In this document: positions 1-8,965 of the stretch, one piece after another
Numbering within the stretch: position 1 is the first letter of the stretch
Layout: each line of letters begins with the position of its first letter
Source of the DNA: Kallotenue papyrolyticum
GTDB taxonomy: Bacteria > Chloroflexota > Chloroflexia > Chloroflexales > Kallotenuaceae
Reading direction: 5' to 3'
DNA: 64,000 nucleotides
Assembly: GCF_000526415.1 (NCBI RefSeq)
Contig: NZ_JAGA01000003.1
Span: forward strand, 124,001-188,000
Program-made: the position numbers and the translations under genes
The notes under the pieces: generated by a model
What the model saw: only the letters and a program-made list of their open reading frames with translations
Told to the model about the DNA's origin: nothing
The model's database searches: none

Positions 1-672
1 CTCTACCTGCTGGTGGTGTTGCTGACCGCGCGCCTCACGGCGCAGGGCCTGCCGCTGGAGCGTGCCAACAGCGTAGCGGCACTGTTCTGGACCATGCTGC
101 AACTGGGCGGCATTATCTCGCTGCTATGGGGCTGGCTCGGCGACCGGCTCCAGCAGCGCAACCCGCGCGCGCGCGCGCTGATCGCGGCCTACGGCTTCTG
201 GCTGGCCACGCCCTGCTACCTGGCCCTGTTCTGGACGCCCCTGCCGCTGGAAGCGCCCACTGGTGGCTCAGCGCTGGCGCTGCTGCTGGCGCAGTTGCGC
301 AGCAGCGCCTGGTGGTGGATCGCCATGCTGGCCGCAACCCTGGCCGTTGCAGCGCAGGCCACCAACGCGCCCAACTGGTTCGCGCTGGTGTCGGATGTCA
401 ATCTGCCCGAACATCGCGGCACGGCCTTCAGCCTGGTGACGCTGGCCAACAACCTGGCGCGCGCGCTGGGCACGCTGCTGGCGGGCATGACCTTTGATCT
501 GCTGCGGCGCGGCCTGCCGGAGCCGTTCAACTACGCCCTGGGTCTAAGCCTGTTCCAGCTCTTCTTCGTGCCGGCAGGAGTGTGCTTCTGGTTGGCGGCA
601 CGCAGCGCGCCACGCGATATTGCCGGCGTGCAGGCCACGCTGCGGCGTCGCGCCGCCCAGGCCGGCGTGTGA
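1..672 (+). CDS. MFS transporter, C-terminal part (5' end outside window)
   Basis: The reading frame is open from base 1, so the N-terminal half lies upstream of the window. About six hydrophobic helices are visible (for example residues around LYLLVVLLTARL, FWTMLQLGGIISLLW and FSLVTLANNLARALGTLL). Between helices sits a short basic cytoplasmic loop, GDRLQQRNPRARAL, of the type that separates helices in major facilitator carriers. The C-terminal tail is arginine-rich. This looks like the second six-helix bundle of an MFS permease. The substrate cannot be told. The gene ends about 75 bases before the esterase gene on the same strand, but a promoter-like sequence lies between them, so the two need not be cotranscribed. 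Confidence 0.75.
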   Translation, partial: LYLLVVLLTARLTAQGLPLERANSVAALFWTMLQLGGIISLLWGWLGDRLQQRNPRARALIAAYGFWLATPCYLALFWTPLPLEAPTGGSALALLLAQLRSSAWWWIAMLAATLAVAAQATNAPNWFALVSDVNLPEHRGTAFSLVTLANNLARALGTLLAGMTFDLLRRGLPEPFNYALGLSLFQLFFVPAGVCFWLAARSAPRDIAGVQATLRRRAAQAGV

Positions 673-677
673 GCCCG

Positions 678-706
678 CTGACTCAGGGCGCGATTTCTGC
701 TATAGT
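678..706 (+). promoter_or_regulatory. Predicted promoter for the esterase gene
   Basis: CTGACT at 678-683 and TATAGT at 701-706 are 17 bases apart, close to the sigma-70 consensus. Transcription would begin near 712. This favours the ATG at 749 over the one at 716, which would leave almost no leader. Confidence 0.45.
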
Positions 707-748
707 GCAGGCAGGATGCGGACCGAAATAGAGAGCTCTTCAGACACG

Positions 749-1522
749 ATGATGCAACTCCATTTCCAACGCTACGGCAGCGGTGAGCCGCTGATCGTGC
801 TGCACGGGCTGTTTGGCGCGCGCAGCAACTGGCATAGCGTCAGTCGCGAGCTGGCCGAGCGCTACCAGGTGATCGCCGTCGATCAGCGCAACCATGGCGC
901 GTCGCCGCACGCCGAGCGCATGAGCTACCCCGAGATGGCCGAGGACCTGCGCGAGCTGCTGGATCGGCTGGAGCTGGAGCGCGCCCATCTGCTTGGCCAT
1001 TCGATGGGCGGCAAGACCGCGATGCAGTTCGCGCTGAGCTACCCGCAGCGCACCCAACGCCTGATCGTCGTCGATATCGCGCCACACGCCTATCCTTCGC
1101 ACCACGACACGATCCTGGAAGCGCTCAACGCGCTCGACCTGGCCGCGGCGAGCAGTCGCGCCGATCTGGATCGCCAGCTTGCGCGCTGGATCGACGACGC
1201 GGCGCTACGGCAGTTTCTGCTGACCAACATCACGCGCGATGAGCAGGGCCGCTTCGCCTGGCGCATCAATCTGCCGGCGATCACGCGGCAGTATCCGAAC
1301 CTGCTGGCGGCGGTGGATGGGCCGCCCTTCGCCGGACCCACGCTGTTTATCCGCGGCGAGCGGTCGGACTACATCACCGAGGCAGCGCGGCCCGAGATCG
1401 AGCGCCTGTTTCCCCATGCGCGCATCGTGACGGTTCCCGGCGCGGGCCACTGGGTGCATGCCGAAGCGCCCGCCGAGGTGGTGCGCCTGGTGCGCGAGTT
1501 TCTGGATTCCGAAACAGCCTGA
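749..1522 (+). CDS. Alpha/beta-hydrolase, YbfF-like esterase
   Basis: The 257-residue protein has the alpha/beta-hydrolase fold. It shows an oxyanion-region HG motif (LHGLFG, about residues 18-23), the nucleophile elbow GHSMGGK with Ser85, a likely acid in GERSDY near residue 207, and the catalytic His in GAGHWVHAE near residue 234. The GHSMGGK elbow and the length match the YbfF esterase group, cytosolic enzymes that hydrolyse short acyl esters or thioesters. The true substrate is unknown. Two adjacent ATG codons occur at 749 and 752, and a further in-frame ATG lies at 716. I chose 749 because homology begins there and because of the promoter position. The site-2 protease gene follows 45 bases downstream. 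Confidence 0.8.
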   Translation: MMQLHFQRYGSGEPLIVLHGLFGARSNWHSVSRELAERYQVIAVDQRNHGASPHAERMSYPEMAEDLRELLDRLELERAHLLGHSMGGKTAMQFALSYPQRTQRLIVVDIAPHAYPSHHDTILEALNALDLAAASSRADLDRQLARWIDDAALRQFLLTNITRDEQGRFAWRINLPAITRQYPNLLAAVDGPPFAGPTLFIRGERSDYITEAARPEIERLFPHARIVTVPGAGHWVHAEAPAEVVRLVREFLDSETA

Positions 1523-1567
1523 GGCCGCTTGGCGGGCATAGCGACGGAGACAAGCGAGGAGAAGACC

Positions 1568-2716
1568 GTGGGCGGATCGATCTACCTTTTCCGCATCGCC
1601 GGCATCGAGCTGCGCATGCACATCACCTTCCCGCTGATCCTGATCTGGGCCGCGCTCAGCTTCGGCTGGCTGCGCGGCCAGGGGCTGGAGGGCGCACTGT
1701 TCGGCGTGGTGGTGACCGTGCTGCTGTTCGTAATCGTCGTGCTGCACGAGCTAGGCCATGCGCTGACGGCGCGGCGCTTCGGCGTGCCCACCAAGCAGAT
1801 CATGCTGCTGCCGATCGGCGGTGTGGCGCAGCTGCAGCGCATGCCCGAACGTCCGCTGGCCGAGCTGCTGATCGCCATTGCCGGTCCGCTGGTCAACTTC
1901 GTGCTGGCGGGCATCCTCTACCTGGCGGGCGTGAGCGCCGGCATCGGCCTGCAGGATGCCGCGCGCGCGCTGTTGGGGCTGCGCGGCTTCACCGCCGAGG
2001 CCGTGTTTGGCTATGTGTTCATGGCCAACCTGTTTCTGGGCGTCTTCAACCTCTTACCGGCCTTTCCCATGGACGGCGGGCGTGTCCTGCGCGCGCTGCT
2101 GGCGACGGTCATGCCCTATACCCGCGCCACGCAGATCGCCGTGTTTATCGGGCAGGGCATGGCCTGGCTCTTCGGGCTGTGGGGCTTTCTCGGCGGCGGC
2201 TTCTTTCTGATCCTGATCGCTATCTTTATCTTCATCGGCGCCAGCCAGGAGGGCCAACTGGTCCAGGTGCGCAGCGTGCTGCAGGATGTGCGCGTCGGGC
2301 ACGCCTTTTCGCGCCAGGTGCAGGCTGTGCGCGTTGACGAGCCGCTGCAGCGCGCCATTGATCTAACGCTGGCCAGCTTCCAGGCTGATTTTCCGGTGAT
2401 CGACGCCACCAGCCGCGTGGTGGGGCTGCTGACCGCCGGCGATGTGGTGCGCGCGCTGACCGAACACAGCCGCGAAGTGCCGATCGGCCGCGTGATGCGC
2501 ACCGAGTTTCTGACGGCCACGCCCGATGATGATCTCTTCGAGGTGCACCAACGCATGATCGAGGCCAACCAGGACGCCATTCCGGTGGTGCAGGGCGGTG
2601 CCTTCCTGGGCATGCTCACGCTGCGCGATCTGAACGAGATCTACCGCCTGTTGCAAATCAATCCCGAGATCGTCCAGCAGCGGCGGGCGCGCATCGCCGA
2701 AGCGCTGCGCGGCTGA
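1568..2716 (+). CDS. Site-2-type zinc metalloprotease (M50) with tandem CBS domains
   Basis: This is a 382-residue integral membrane protease of the M50/S2P family. The zinc-binding HELGH lies in a membrane helix (about residues 60-64), and the third ligand is in FPMDGG near residue 169. Several hydrophobic helices cover residues 12 to 235. Residues 240-370 form two CBS domains, which usually bind adenine nucleotides and regulate the protease. Members cut membrane-bound substrates such as anti-sigma factors; the substrate here is unknown. The GTG at 1568 is chosen because GAGGAG precedes it by about 8 bases; an upstream TTG at 1529 has no such site. Confidence 0.85.
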   Translation: MGGSIYLFRIAGIELRMHITFPLILIWAALSFGWLRGQGLEGALFGVVVTVLLFVIVVLHELGHALTARRFGVPTKQIMLLPIGGVAQLQRMPERPLAELLIAIAGPLVNFVLAGILYLAGVSAGIGLQDAARALLGLRGFTAEAVFGYVFMANLFLGVFNLLPAFPMDGGRVLRALLATVMPYTRATQIAVFIGQGMAWLFGLWGFLGGGFFLILIAIFIFIGASQEGQLVQVRSVLQDVRVGHAFSRQVQAVRVDEPLQRAIDLTLASFQADFPVIDATSRVVGLLTAGDVVRALTEHSREVPIGRVMRTEFLTATPDDDLFEVHQRMIEANQDAIPVVQGGAFLGMLTLRDLNEIYRLLQINPEIVQQRRARIAEALRG

Positions 2717-2779
2717 GACGCAACGCTGGTACGGATCTTGGCAGCGCTTGCCGGCATAGCGACGAGGAGAGGAGAGCAT

Positions 2780-3262
2780 ATGCCGATCGCTGAAAAAACG
2801 ATCATCGTCAGCGCGCCCGTGGAGCAGGTCTATCGCTTCTGGACGCAGTTCGAGCGCTTCCCGGAGTTCATGGAAAACATCACATCGGTGACCAAGACCG
2901 GCGAGCGCACTTCGCACTGGGTGGCCAAGGGACCGCTCGGCAGCAGCGTCGAGTGGGATGCCGAAACCACGCTGCTGGAAGAGAACCGGCGCATCGCCTG
3001 GAACAGCCGCGACAGCGGCGACATCACCACGTCGGGACAGGTCACGTTTACCGAGCTGGGCACTAACCAGACGCAGATCACCGTCACGCTCAAGTACGAG
3101 CCACCCGCCGGCAAGGCCGGCGAGCTGGTCGCCAAGATCTTCAGCGATCCGCAGCGCCAGCTTGAGGAAGATCTGGAGCGCTTCAAAGCGGTGGTCAATC
3201 AGCAGCGCACCACCACCGGGCGCGATCCGTCAGCCCAGCAGCGCGAGATGGGATCGGTCTGA
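2780..3262 (+). CDS. SRPBCC family protein (polyketide cyclase/dehydrase type)
   Basis: The 160-residue protein begins MPIAEKTIIVSAPVEQVYRF, the typical first strand and helix of a START-like SRPBCC domain. FWTQFERFPEFMENI and LEEDLERFKAV are also diagnostic. These proteins form a deep hydrophobic ligand pocket. The close group to this one (cyclase/dehydrase, COG5637-like) is often stress-related, and its ligand is unknown. The ATG at 2780 has a strong GAGGAGAGGAGAG ribosome-binding tract. Residues after about 145 are polar and probably disordered. A hairpin follows the gene and probably ends its transcript. Confidence 0.8.
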   Translation: MPIAEKTIIVSAPVEQVYRFWTQFERFPEFMENITSVTKTGERTSHWVAKGPLGSSVEWDAETTLLEENRRIAWNSRDSGDITTSGQVTFTELGTNQTQITVTLKYEPPAGKAGELVAKIFSDPQRQLEEDLERFKAVVNQQRTTTGRDPSAQQREMGSV

Positions 3263-3288
3263 GCGCTGAGCACAGGGGAGGGGAGGAG

Positions 3289-3319
3289 CGGCAGGGCACA
3301 CGCCGAGTGTGCCCTGCCG
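3289..3319. terminator. Bidirectional hairpin between convergent genes
   Basis: A perfect 13-bp inverted repeat, CGGCAGGGCACAC (3289-3301) and GTGTGCCCTGCCG (3307-3319), has a 5-base loop. It sits between the SRPBCC gene and korB, which converge here. There is no strong T-run, so it may act in both directions or depend on Rho. Confidence 0.7.
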
Positions 3320-3346
3320 TGTTGGCGCCGGACGCGACCGAACGCG

Positions 3347-4438
3347 CTAGGCGAACTCCTGCATCACTGCGGCCAGACGCTCCGGCGAGGAGCGCAGCTT
3401 GGCCTCCGGCAGGCGCGCCAGCGGCTCGTCCGGCAGGCGCTGAATATCGAGAAAGGTTGGCCGCGACTCGTTGATGTAGATCAGGCCGGTGATCAGCTCC
3501 TGCCGCTCGCGGGCCTCCAGCAGCAGGCGGATGGCCGCCTCCTTGTCGGTCGGATCGTGGTATTTGCCGTTGGCATCGCTGCCGCCACCGGGCCGCGAGC
3601 GCAGCTTGCGCAGCAGGATCGTCGGTCCGTCGTGCAGCTTGACCTCCTGGACCGTGCCCTCCTCCTGTTCGATCTGGATCTCCTCGTAGGCCGGCACGAA
3701 GTGGATGTCCTGCAGGATCTCCTCGTGCTCCTTGCCGTAGGGATAGCTCTTGGTCGACTCAGGATGGTTGTTGAAGGTGACGCACGGGCTGATGATGTCG
3801 AGCACGGCGGTGCCGCGGTAGCTCATAGCCGCCTTGAGCAACTCGCGCACCTGTTTGGCATCGCCGGCAAAGCTGCGCGCCACGAAGCCGCACTCGGCGA
3901 TGAGCGCCTCCAGGCACAGGTCGATCGGCATCAATTCGTTGGTGCCGGCGTACTTGAGCGTCTGACCCAGGTCGGCGGTGGCTGAGAACTGGCCCTTGGT
4001 CAGACCATACACGCCGTTGTTTTCGATGATATAGACCATCGGCACGTTGCGGCGCACCAGGTGCTTGAACTGCCCCAAGCCGATCGAGCCGGTATCGCCA
4101 TCGCCGGAGACGCCGATCGCCAGCATGTGGCGATGGGCCAACATCGCGCCGGTGGCGACCGAGGGCATGCGCCCGTGCACCGCGTTGATGCCGTGCGAAC
4201 GGCTCAGAAAGTAGGCCGGCGATTTGGACGAGCAGCCGATGCCGCTGAGCTTGATCACCATGTGCGGCTGCAGCGCCAGCTCAAAGGCCGACTGAATGAT
4301 CTGGCTGGCGATCGAGTCGTGGCCACAGCCGGCGCAGAGCGTGGAGGGCAGGCCACGGTAGTCGGGCTTGGTCAGCCCGATGCGATTCACGCTTGGCTTG
4401 GGAGCCGCAGCTCCTCCGGGTTTGACAGCAGTCGCCAT
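3347..4438 (-). CDS. korB: 2-oxoacid:ferredoxin oxidoreductase, beta subunit
   Basis: The 363-residue subunit binds thiamine diphosphate and, by family knowledge, a [4Fe-4S] cluster. The N-terminal cysteine motif LCAGCGHD and the GCSSKSPAYF segment belong to the cluster and substrate region. The TPP-binding stretch is GDGDTGSIG followed by IIENNGVYGLTKGQ. With KorA it converts a 2-oxoacid such as 2-oxoglutarate plus CoA to acyl-CoA, CO2 and reduced ferredoxin. I chose the ATG at 4438: GGGAG lies upstream and it starts one base after the korA stop, which implies translational coupling. An upstream in-frame start would overlap korA. Confidence 0.9.
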   Translation of the reverse strand: MATAVKPGGAAAPKPSVNRIGLTKPDYRGLPSTLCAGCGHDSIASQIIQSAFELALQPHMVIKLSGIGCSSKSPAYFLSRSHGINAVHGRMPSVATGAMLAHRHMLAIGVSGDGDTGSIGLGQFKHLVRRNVPMVYIIENNGVYGLTKGQFSATADLGQTLKYAGTNELMPIDLCLEALIAECGFVARSFAGDAKQVRELLKAAMSYRGTAVLDIISPCVTFNNHPESTKSYPYGKEHEEILQDIHFVPAYEEIQIEQEEGTVQEVKLHDGPTILLRKLRSRPGGGSDANGKYHDPTDKEAAIRLLLEARERQELITGLIYINESRPTFLDIQRLPDEPLARLPEAKLRSSPERLAAVMQEFA

Positions 4439-4439
4439 C

Positions 4440-6269
4440 TCAGTGCTCCCGTTGGTAGATTCGTTCCGCAACCAACCGCGCCGTCAACGGCAGGCCGTCG
4501 CTGTAGGCGATCGAGATCAGTCGCGCGGCATGCTCGGGCGTGTGCAGTTGCAAGAGCTTGTGCATCTGGCCGTCGCTGTTCAGCTCGACAACATAGATCC
4601 GTTCGTGCGCGGCGATGAACTCGGCCACCTCCTGGCCCAGCGGCAGCGCGCGCAGGCGCATGTAGCTGGTTTCCAGGCCCGCGCGCCGGCGCAGGCGGTC
4701 GCGCGCCTCCTGGATCGCCGCGTCGCTGGAGCCGTAGCCGATGATCGCCACCGGCGTGGCGCGCCGGTCGATGATCGGCTTGGGCATCCACTGGCGCGCG
4801 GTCTCGTGTTTGCGCGCCAGGCGCTCCATGTTCTTGAGCCAGTCGTCGGGCCGCTCGGTGTAGCCGGCGTTTTCGTTGTGGCCCGACCCGCGCGTGAAGT
4901 AGGCCGCCGCCGGATGGTCGGTGCCCGGCAGCGTGCGGTAGGGAATGCCGTCGCCATCCACATCGCGGTAGCGGCCCCAGTCGGGATTGCGGCGCAGATC
5001 CGCTTCGGTCAGGATTTTGCCGCGGTCGAGCGGGCGCTCAGGGAACTGGAAGGGCTCGGTCATCCACAGGTTCATGCCCAGGTCCAGATCGCTGAGCACA
5101 AAGACCGGCTGCTGGAAGCGCTCGGCCAGGTCAAAGGCGGTCTGCCCGAACTCGAAGCACTCCTTGACCGAGCCGGGCAGCAGGCACAGGTTGCGCACAT
5201 CGCCGTGGCCTAGGTAGTAGGCTTTGAGCACATCGCCCTGCGAGGTACGCGTCGGCAGGCCGGTGCTCGGCCCCATGCGCATGATGTCCCAGATCACCAG
5301 CGGAATCTCGGCGAAGTAGGCATAGCCCACGAATTCGGTCATCAGCGAGATGCCCGGTCCGGAGGTTGAGGTCATGGCGCGCGCGCCCATCCAGCCCGCG
5401 CCGACGCACATGCCGATCGCCGCGATCTCGTCCTCGGCCTGCACGATAGCGTAGGTCGGGCGGCCGGTGTCGGGATCCTGGCGCAGCTTGGGCCCGTATT
5501 CGCTCAGTGCATCAGCCAGGCTGGTCGCCGGGGTGATCGGATACCAGGCCGCCACGGTCATGCCGCCCACCAGCGCACCGATCGCCGCGGCGGTGTTGCC
5601 ATCGATCAGGATCAGGCCGGCGGTCTTGTCCATCGGCTCCAGGCGGTAGGGATCCTGCTTGGGCAGGTGGGCGCGCGTGTATTCGGCGGCGGCCAGCACC
5701 ACCTGGTAGTTGAGATCGACCGCTTTCTGCTTGCCGCTCAGATTGTAGCTCAACGCTTCGCGGATCGCCGCCAGATCGATGCCCAGCAGCTCGGCCAGCG
5801 CGCCGACATAGACCATGTTGGCGACGCGGTCGCGCAATTTGGGATCGACACCTAGATCATTGACCATCTGCTTGACCGGCAGCGGATAGTAGGTCACATC
5901 CTCGCGCGTGCGCTCGAACTTGAGGTCGGCGTTGTAGAAGCACACACCGCCGGCGGGCAGCGCCGCCAGATCGGCAGCGGCCGTCTGCTGGTTGAAGGCC
6001 ACCAGGATCTCGGTGCCTTCGCGCCGCGCAATGTAGCCGTCCTTGCTGATGCGGATGGTGTACCAGGTCGGCAGGCCGGAGATGTTGGAAGGAAACAGGT
6101 TTTTGCCGTTGACCGGAATGCCCATCTTGAAGATGGCGCGAATCAGTGTCAGATTAGCCGTCTGGCTGCCCGAGCCGTTGACCGTCGCCACCACGATCGC
6201 GAAATCGTTGACCGGATCGCGCTCGTGGTCGAGGCTGACCGCTGGGGCAGCTTCAGCAACGCTGCTCAT
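4440..6269 (-). CDS. korA: 2-oxoacid:ferredoxin oxidoreductase, fused gamma-alpha subunit
   Basis: The 609-residue protein joins a gamma domain (about residues 20-190, with VVATVNGSGSQTANLTLIRA and SGLPTWYTIRIS) to an alpha domain (about residues 215-609, with WYPITPATSLADAL and GPSTGLPTRTSQGD). This gamma-alpha fusion is typical of KorA/VorB-type enzymes in Actinobacteria and Chloroflexota. The motif GPSTGLPTRTSQGD belongs to the CoA/substrate pocket. The partner beta subunit gene follows directly. The start has AAGGAG about 7 bases upstream. The pair can drive the oxidative TCA cycle with ferredoxin or reductive carboxylation; sequence alone does not separate 2-oxoglutarate from other 2-oxoacids. 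Confidence 0.9.
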   Translation of the reverse strand: MSSVAEAAPAVSLDHERDPVNDFAIVVATVNGSGSQTANLTLIRAIFKMGIPVNGKNLFPSNISGLPTWYTIRISKDGYIARREGTEILVAFNQQTAAADLAALPAGGVCFYNADLKFERTREDVTYYPLPVKQMVNDLGVDPKLRDRVANMVYVGALAELLGIDLAAIREALSYNLSGKQKAVDLNYQVVLAAAEYTRAHLPKQDPYRLEPMDKTAGLILIDGNTAAAIGALVGGMTVAAWYPITPATSLADALSEYGPKLRQDPDTGRPTYAIVQAEDEIAAIGMCVGAGWMGARAMTSTSGPGISLMTEFVGYAYFAEIPLVIWDIMRMGPSTGLPTRTSQGDVLKAYYLGHGDVRNLCLLPGSVKECFEFGQTAFDLAERFQQPVFVLSDLDLGMNLWMTEPFQFPERPLDRGKILTEADLRRNPDWGRYRDVDGDGIPYRTLPGTDHPAAAYFTRGSGHNENAGYTERPDDWLKNMERLARKHETARQWMPKPIIDRRATPVAIIGYGSSDAAIQEARDRLRRRAGLETSYMRLRALPLGQEVAEFIAAHERIYVVELNSDGQMHKLLQLHTPEHAARLISIAYSDGLPLTARLVAERIYQREH

Positions 6270-6367
6270 AGACTACTCCTTGTGCTCTACGTACGAACCG
6301 AGCATCTTGTGCAGGGCGCGCCTGGCAGCCAGGGCGCGGCCTCCAGGCACGAGCGGCAACGCGCAGC

Positions 6368-6655
6368 CTAGCCGCCCGCGATCTCGGTCTGGGGATCAAC
6401 ATCGCGATCCTGCTTGTTCTCGCCCTCGGTCACGCCATAGGGTCCTTCCGCCATCGGCGGCGTAACCGCCATCTGGTCGGACTGACCGCTGGCGTCGTCT
6501 TCCACCGCGCCGAAATGGCTGTCCGGTTGCGGCCCGGCATCGTCCGCCGTGCGCGGCGTGCCTGTTTTGGCGATGTTCTCCTGGTGCAACTCGCGAGGCA
6601 CGTCCGCTGCCGACTCGGGCTGCTGCGACGCGGCGTGGGGCTGATCGGTCTGCAT
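6368..6655 (-). CDS. Small hydrophilic hypothetical protein, probably disordered
   Basis: The 95-residue product is rich in Gln, Asp, Glu, Pro, Ser and Thr, has no cysteine, and shows no hydrophobic core or recognisable domain. The start is supported by GAGGAG 8 bases upstream and by a promoter-like site about 45 bases upstream. A G+C-rich hairpin lies downstream around 6316-6337. The composition resembles small stress-related or hydrophilin-like proteins, but I do not recognise a family and assign no function. It lies upstream of korA on the same strand and may be monocistronic. Confidence 0.5.
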   Translation of the reverse strand: MQTDQPHAASQQPESAADVPRELHQENIAKTGTPRTADDAGPQPDSHFGAVEDDASGQSDQMAVTPPMAEGPYGVTEGENKQDRDVDPQTEIAGG

Positions 6656-6698
6656 GCCGCACTCCTCTGCGCTCGATGATGGTTTGTTTGATCAGTAC

Positions 6699-6717
6699 AG
6701 TATACGCCACTGTGGCG
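6699..6717 (-). promoter_or_regulatory. Predicted -10 box with an adjoining palindrome upstream of the 95-residue gene
   Basis: On the minus strand TATACT (6699-6704) is preceded directly by the palindrome CGCCACtGTGGCG (6705-6717) in the place of the -10/-35 spacer. Transcription would start near 6692, leaving about a 36-base leader. A palindrome inside the spacer is a common operator position. A run of six T on the plus strand (6719-6724) also follows the palindrome, so a plus-strand terminator is the alternative. Confidence 0.4.
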
Positions 6718-6808
6718 CTTTTTTCTAATCGCCGCGCCGTATGGCGATCATGCCGCGCGCGCATCTCTCGGCGCGCGACCGTTTGTACGCACCGTCCAAA
6801 ACAGACAA

Positions 6809-6845
6809 AGCCGGGCCCGCATCCACGGGGGACGCGGGCCCGGCT
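6809..6845 (-). terminator. Intrinsic terminator of the pncB-deacylase transcript
   Basis: A 12-bp inverted repeat, AGCCGGGCCCGC (6809-6820) and GCGGGCCCGGCT (6834-6845), is followed on the minus strand by TTGTCTGTTTT. It lies 19 bases after the stop of the YbaK-like gene. Confidence 0.8.
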
Positions 6846-6863
6846 GCGGTTGCGGCGTCGCGC

Positions 6864-7337
6864 TCAGCCGATCTGCCGTGCAAAGGGTAGCGTGCGCGGG
6901 TGCACCAGGCGCTCGAAGTCGGCGTAGCGCAGGCTGATCGTCTCGGTGTGCGTGCCGGCCTGCACGACGATGGTATCGTTCTCGGCCAGGCGCGGATCGA
7001 CGTACACCGGCACGTCGTATAGGTTGCCGAAGGGCGGCATCGCGCCCAGCTCACAGTCGGGGAAGACCACCGCCAGCTCGTCTTCGCGCGCCATGCGCAC
7101 GTGCTGCGCGCCCAGCGTTTCCGCCAGGTGCTCCAGATCGACCTTGAAGGGCGCGGGCAGCACCAGCATCGCTGGCGCGCCATCGGCCCAGACCACCACC
7201 ACTTTCGCCACACGCCGCCCCGGCACGTGCTCGCGCTGCGCCACCTCCTGGGCCGTGAAGGCCTGCGCATGGTGGTGCAGCTCATAGGCCACGCCCTGCT
7301 CGCGCAGGTAGGCCTCCAACTTCTCCCGGCATTGCAT
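6864..7337 (-). CDS. YbaK/EbsC-type aminoacyl-tRNA deacylase
   Basis: The 157-residue protein is a single YbaK/ProX-type editing domain. Family features include the helix start AYLREQGVAYELHHH, the VAKVVVV strand with an essential lysine-type position, the GAMPPFG loop that is nearly invariant in the family, and the C-terminal GTHTETI segment. Such free-standing domains remove wrongly attached amino acids (Cys, Ala or related) from tRNA in the cytosol. Which mischarged tRNA is edited cannot be told. A GGGAGG site precedes the ATG. The gene lies 24 bases downstream of pncB and shares its terminator, so they are probably one transcript. Confidence 0.85.
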   Translation of the reverse strand: MQCREKLEAYLREQGVAYELHHHAQAFTAQEVAQREHVPGRRVAKVVVVWADGAPAMLVLPAPFKVDLEHLAETLGAQHVRMAREDELAVVFPDCELGAMPPFGNLYDVPVYVDPRLAENDTIVVQAGTHTETISLRYADFERLVHPRTLPFARQIG

Positions 7338-7361
7338 AGGCCACCTCCCGTACGGCTTGAC

Positions 7362-8930
7362 TCAGGCACCGCGTGTGTCGGCGGGCTGCGCCAGCGCGGA
7401 GCGCATCAGCCGCTGTTTCAGCTCCCAGAGCCGCTCGCTCAGCGACACATGGTACACGTGCGGATTGATCAGGCGCCGCACGCCGGCGTCCAGGCGCTGC
7501 TCATCGGCCTGGCGCAGCGCGCGCATATCTTCGAGCGACGGGCGCTGGCCCACGGGCATGCCCTCGCGCCAGACCTCGACCAACAGCGGCTCGAGCGCGG
7601 TGATCGCCGCGCGCGGCAGGCGGCGCCAGCGCATCGGATCGCTGGGATGATGCAGGATCAGCTCCTCCTGCCGGCGCGGGTCTTCGTCCGCCAGACAGAC
7701 CAGATCGGCGGTAGCCTTGCCGCGCGCGTCGTAGATACGCCAGAGCTGTTTCTCGCCGGGCGTGACAACCTTCTCCGGCGAGTCCGAGCGCTTGATCGCC
7801 GGCAGCCACTGCCCGTGGTGCTGCACAGCTACCAGCTTATAGACGCCGTCCAGTGCGGGTGCGCCGCGCGAGGTGATCAGCCGCGTGCCGACGCCGAAGA
7901 CCAGCCGACGGATCAGCCGATCGGCGTCCAGGCCGGCGCGCGGCGCTTCGGCCTCGATCTGCGCGATGATCTGCCAGATCACCAGCTCATCGAGCTTGTT
8001 CGACAGCACGATCAGCGTGTCGGGGAAGCCGGCCTGATCCAGCATTTTGGCGGCCTGGATGCTGAGGTAGGCCAGATCGCCGGAGTCGATGCGGATGCCT
8101 ACCGGCTGATGGCCCTTGCGCCGCAGCTCCTCGAAAACGCGGATGGCGTTGGGCACGCCGCTGCCCAGCGTATCGACGGTATCCACCAGCAACAGACAGT
8201 CGTCGGGATAGACCTCAGCGTAAGCGCGAAAGGCGGCCAGCTCGCCCTCGCCCAGCGCCAGAAAGAACTGCACCATGCTGTGCGCGTGCGTGCCTTTGGG
8301 CGGCAGCCCCAGCACATGCGACACGCCGACATTGGAGCTGAACTGCGCGCCGCCGATCAGCGCCGCGCGTGTGCCAGCGTTGGCGCCGGTGGCTTGGCCG
8401 CGCCGCAGCCCGAACTCCAGCACCGCCTGGCCGCGCGCCGCGTGTTGGACGCGCGCCGCCTTGGTGGCAACCAACGTCTGATAGTTGAGCTGGTTGAGCA
8501 GCGCCGTTTCCAGGATCTGCGCCTGGGCCAGCGGCCCCTCTACCACCGTCAGCGGCGTGTTGGGGTGCACCACCCGCCCTTCGGGGATCGCCTCCAGGCG
8601 TAGCCCGTCGAACGAACCGTAGCGCGACAACCAGTCCAGAAAATCGGGAGCGAAGACAGGCGTACCGGCGCGGCCGCGCTGACGCGCCAGGCATTCGCGA
8701 TCGCGGGGACTGAAGCGCGCGCGACTCATCCAGTCCAGCAGCCAGGCCAGCCCGGCATTGACGCAGTAGCCGGCCTGGTGCGAGCCATAGTCAGGATAGC
8801 TGCGGAAGAAATGCTCGAAGCGCGCGCGCCGCTCATGGATCCCCAGCCGGTAGTAGAGCTGGGCCATGGTGAGCTGGTATTGATCGGTAAACAGAAAGCC
8901 TTCCGCTATCTGTTGTTCGTCCGGCTGCAT
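7362..8930 (-). CDS. pncB: Nicotinate phosphoribosyltransferase
   Basis: The 522-residue enzyme joins nicotinic acid to PRPP to give nicotinate mononucleotide, the first step of NAD salvage. The N-terminus has the [14 protein letters not shown] motif shared by bacterial NAPRTases. Later segments LEFGLRRGQ and [19 protein letters not shown] and [10 protein letters not shown] are the substrate and phosphate-binding elements of the type II phosphoribosyltransferase barrel. The length is within the family's usual range of about 400-560. A gene for a PRPP synthetase lies nearby on the other strand, which supplies the co-substrate. Confidence 0.92.
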   Translation of the reverse strand: MQPDEQQIAEGFLFTDQYQLTMAQLYYRLGIHERRARFEHFFRSYPDYGSHQAGYCVNAGLAWLLDWMSRARFSPRDRECLARQRGRAGTPVFAPDFLDWLSRYGSFDGLRLEAIPEGRVVHPNTPLTVVEGPLAQAQILETALLNQLNYQTLVATKAARVQHAARGQAVLEFGLRRGQATGANAGTRAALIGGAQFSSNVGVSHVLGLPPKGTHAHSMVQFFLALGEGELAAFRAYAEVYPDDCLLLVDTVDTLGSGVPNAIRVFEELRRKGHQPVGIRIDSGDLAYLSIQAAKMLDQAGFPDTLIVLSNKLDELVIWQIIAQIEAEAPRAGLDADRLIRRLVFGVGTRLITSRGAPALDGVYKLVAVQHHGQWLPAIKRSDSPEKVVTPGEKQLWRIYDARGKATADLVCLADEDPRRQEELILHHPSDPMRWRRLPRAAITALEPLLVEVWREGMPVGQRPSLEDMRALRQADEQRLDAGVRRLINPHVYHVSLSERLWELKQRLMRSALAQPADTRGA

Positions 8931-8965
8931 CGTCGCCTCCTACCGGCGCAAGCCCGTACCCGGCG

